Shown here one piece after another: positions 63,341 to 64,000 of a DNA stretch of 64,000 nucleotides; the first letter of the stretch is position 1, and the number at the start of each line of letters is the position of its first letter. The notes beneath the pieces were generated by a model. It had not been told where the DNA came from and did not search any database. It saw only the letters and a list, made by a program, of their open reading frames with translations. A program made the translations under genes and the position numbers. Source of the DNA: Warburgia ugandensis (lineage: Eukaryota; Streptophyta; Magnoliopsida; Canellales; Canellaceae); NCBI GenBank assembly GCA_035236585.1, contig CP141139.1:35101217-35165216 (forward strand). The letters run 5' to 3'.

Positions 63341-64000
63341 GGGCTGCCATGTAAAATTCAGATTTAATTTAATCAATACAGACTAATCCATTCTATACGA
63401 GATGGCGCCCAGCATAACACAACCCTGCCAAGCCCATTGCGGTCTAACAGAACCCAGCCTGTTTCAGCCCTGTTCTACTGAGCCCAGCATAGCTGAGCCC
63501 AGATTCCCATTTGTCAAACCAAATTCAACTAACTCAGACCTTATAGCCCAGCCTAACAAAATGCTGCTGAGACAGCCCAGGAGGGCCCATCTCCAGTTCG
63601 CACAGCCCAAGCCTTTCCAACCAAGATCTACAGAGGCCATCATAGGCGCCATCGGACCACAGCCAGCTCGATGCATTTGCCCCGGAGTCCTGCTTGTTCA
63701 GTCCAGTCATACCCACTAGTTAATCATAACAGCCCAACCCAGCCTACCCAAATCCAGTCCCAGCTGTGCCTCCCGCCCAGCCCAGACCTGCCTGCCATAC
63801 CCGCTCATCCCAGCAGTGCTCAATCCAGCCTATACATTTACCCAGCCCAGCCCAGGCTGCCATTCCTTCCAAGACCTGCAATACCCAACCCAGCACAGAC
63901 TTGCCATGGAAGTGGAACCCAGTAAACCCGCCATGCAAAGCCAAGGTCAACCCAGCCAACCAGTTAAGCCTAGAGCTACCATAAGCACTCCCAGCCCATG

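Larger units (their letters stand above)
60503..64000. repeat. Degenerate CCCAGC-rich array, continues past the window end
   Basis: Over most of 3.5 kb the + strand repeats words such as CCCAGCCCAGCC, CCAGCCTA and GACCTGCCAT with variable spacing, broken by ordinary stretches (61.53-62.19 kb). Longer words recur: CTCAATCCAGCCTATACATT at about 60.97 and 63.82 kb, and TGCACAATCCA next to GACCTGCC-type words at about 60.62 and 61.38 kb. Pro/Ala/Ser-rich open frames occur on both strands and are compositional. I know no family that matches. Confidence 0.75.

Noticed and set aside
60584-63984. Proline-rich open frames as a cell-wall or extensin-like gene
   Set aside because: Open frames occur on both strands and in several frames of the same DNA, as expected from CCCAGC words; no signal peptide, no Ser-Pro4 pattern and no stable reading frame across the array.

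Overview
The window looks like nuclear DNA from a flowering plant with a large, repeat-rich genome. It holds one host gene with many short exons and GT-AG introns, surrounded by plant-type Ty3/gypsy and Ty1/copia elements, RTE-type LINEs, tRNA-derived SINEs and microsatellites. No bacterial, viral or organellar genes were seen, and the species cannot be named from sequence alone.

Region 1 (1-24.2 kb) is a complete peroxisomal (S)-2-hydroxy-acid oxidase (glycolate oxidase family) gene on the + strand. It has 11 coding exons that join in frame into 367 codons across 23.5 kb. All FMN and catalytic residues used by spinach glycolate oxidase can be placed, except that position 108 is Met rather than Trp. 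Its size comes from transposon-filled introns. Intron 3 (16.2 kb) holds an RTE LINE split by a Reina-like gypsy element, which is itself split by a second LINE, plus two SINEs and a second gypsy element in the opposite orientation. Intron 7 holds a full-length LINE and intron 9 a short LINE fragment. In intron 4, a 55-bp LINE tail landed exactly on the exon 5 boundary and its target-site duplication copied the splice acceptor.

Region 2 (24.2-44.6 kb) has no recognisable host gene. It holds a decayed copia element, an internally deleted LTR element, a copia element with paired LTRs and a 5-bp target duplication, several SINEs, two copies of an unclassified dispersed repeat, and a decayed gypsy element on the minus strand.

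Region 3 (44.6-60.5 kb) is mostly AT-rich non-coding DNA with LTR-like character. It contains a long (TC)n tract, a full-length RTE LINE with a perfect 15-bp target duplication, a short GC-rich island, a three-unit tandem repeat, a possible MITE, a third copy of the unclassified repeat and a (TG)n(TA)n tract.

Region 4 (60.5-64 kb) is a degenerate array rich in CCCAGC-like words with longer repeat periods inside it and local switches of the G-rich strand. It continues past the window end and matches no family known to me.

The most informative signals are the splice-site duplication in the oxidase gene, its Met108 active site, an apparently translated 69-bp repeat at the front of the RTE LINE protein, and the CCCAGC array. 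I did not find a convincing new multi-gene system.
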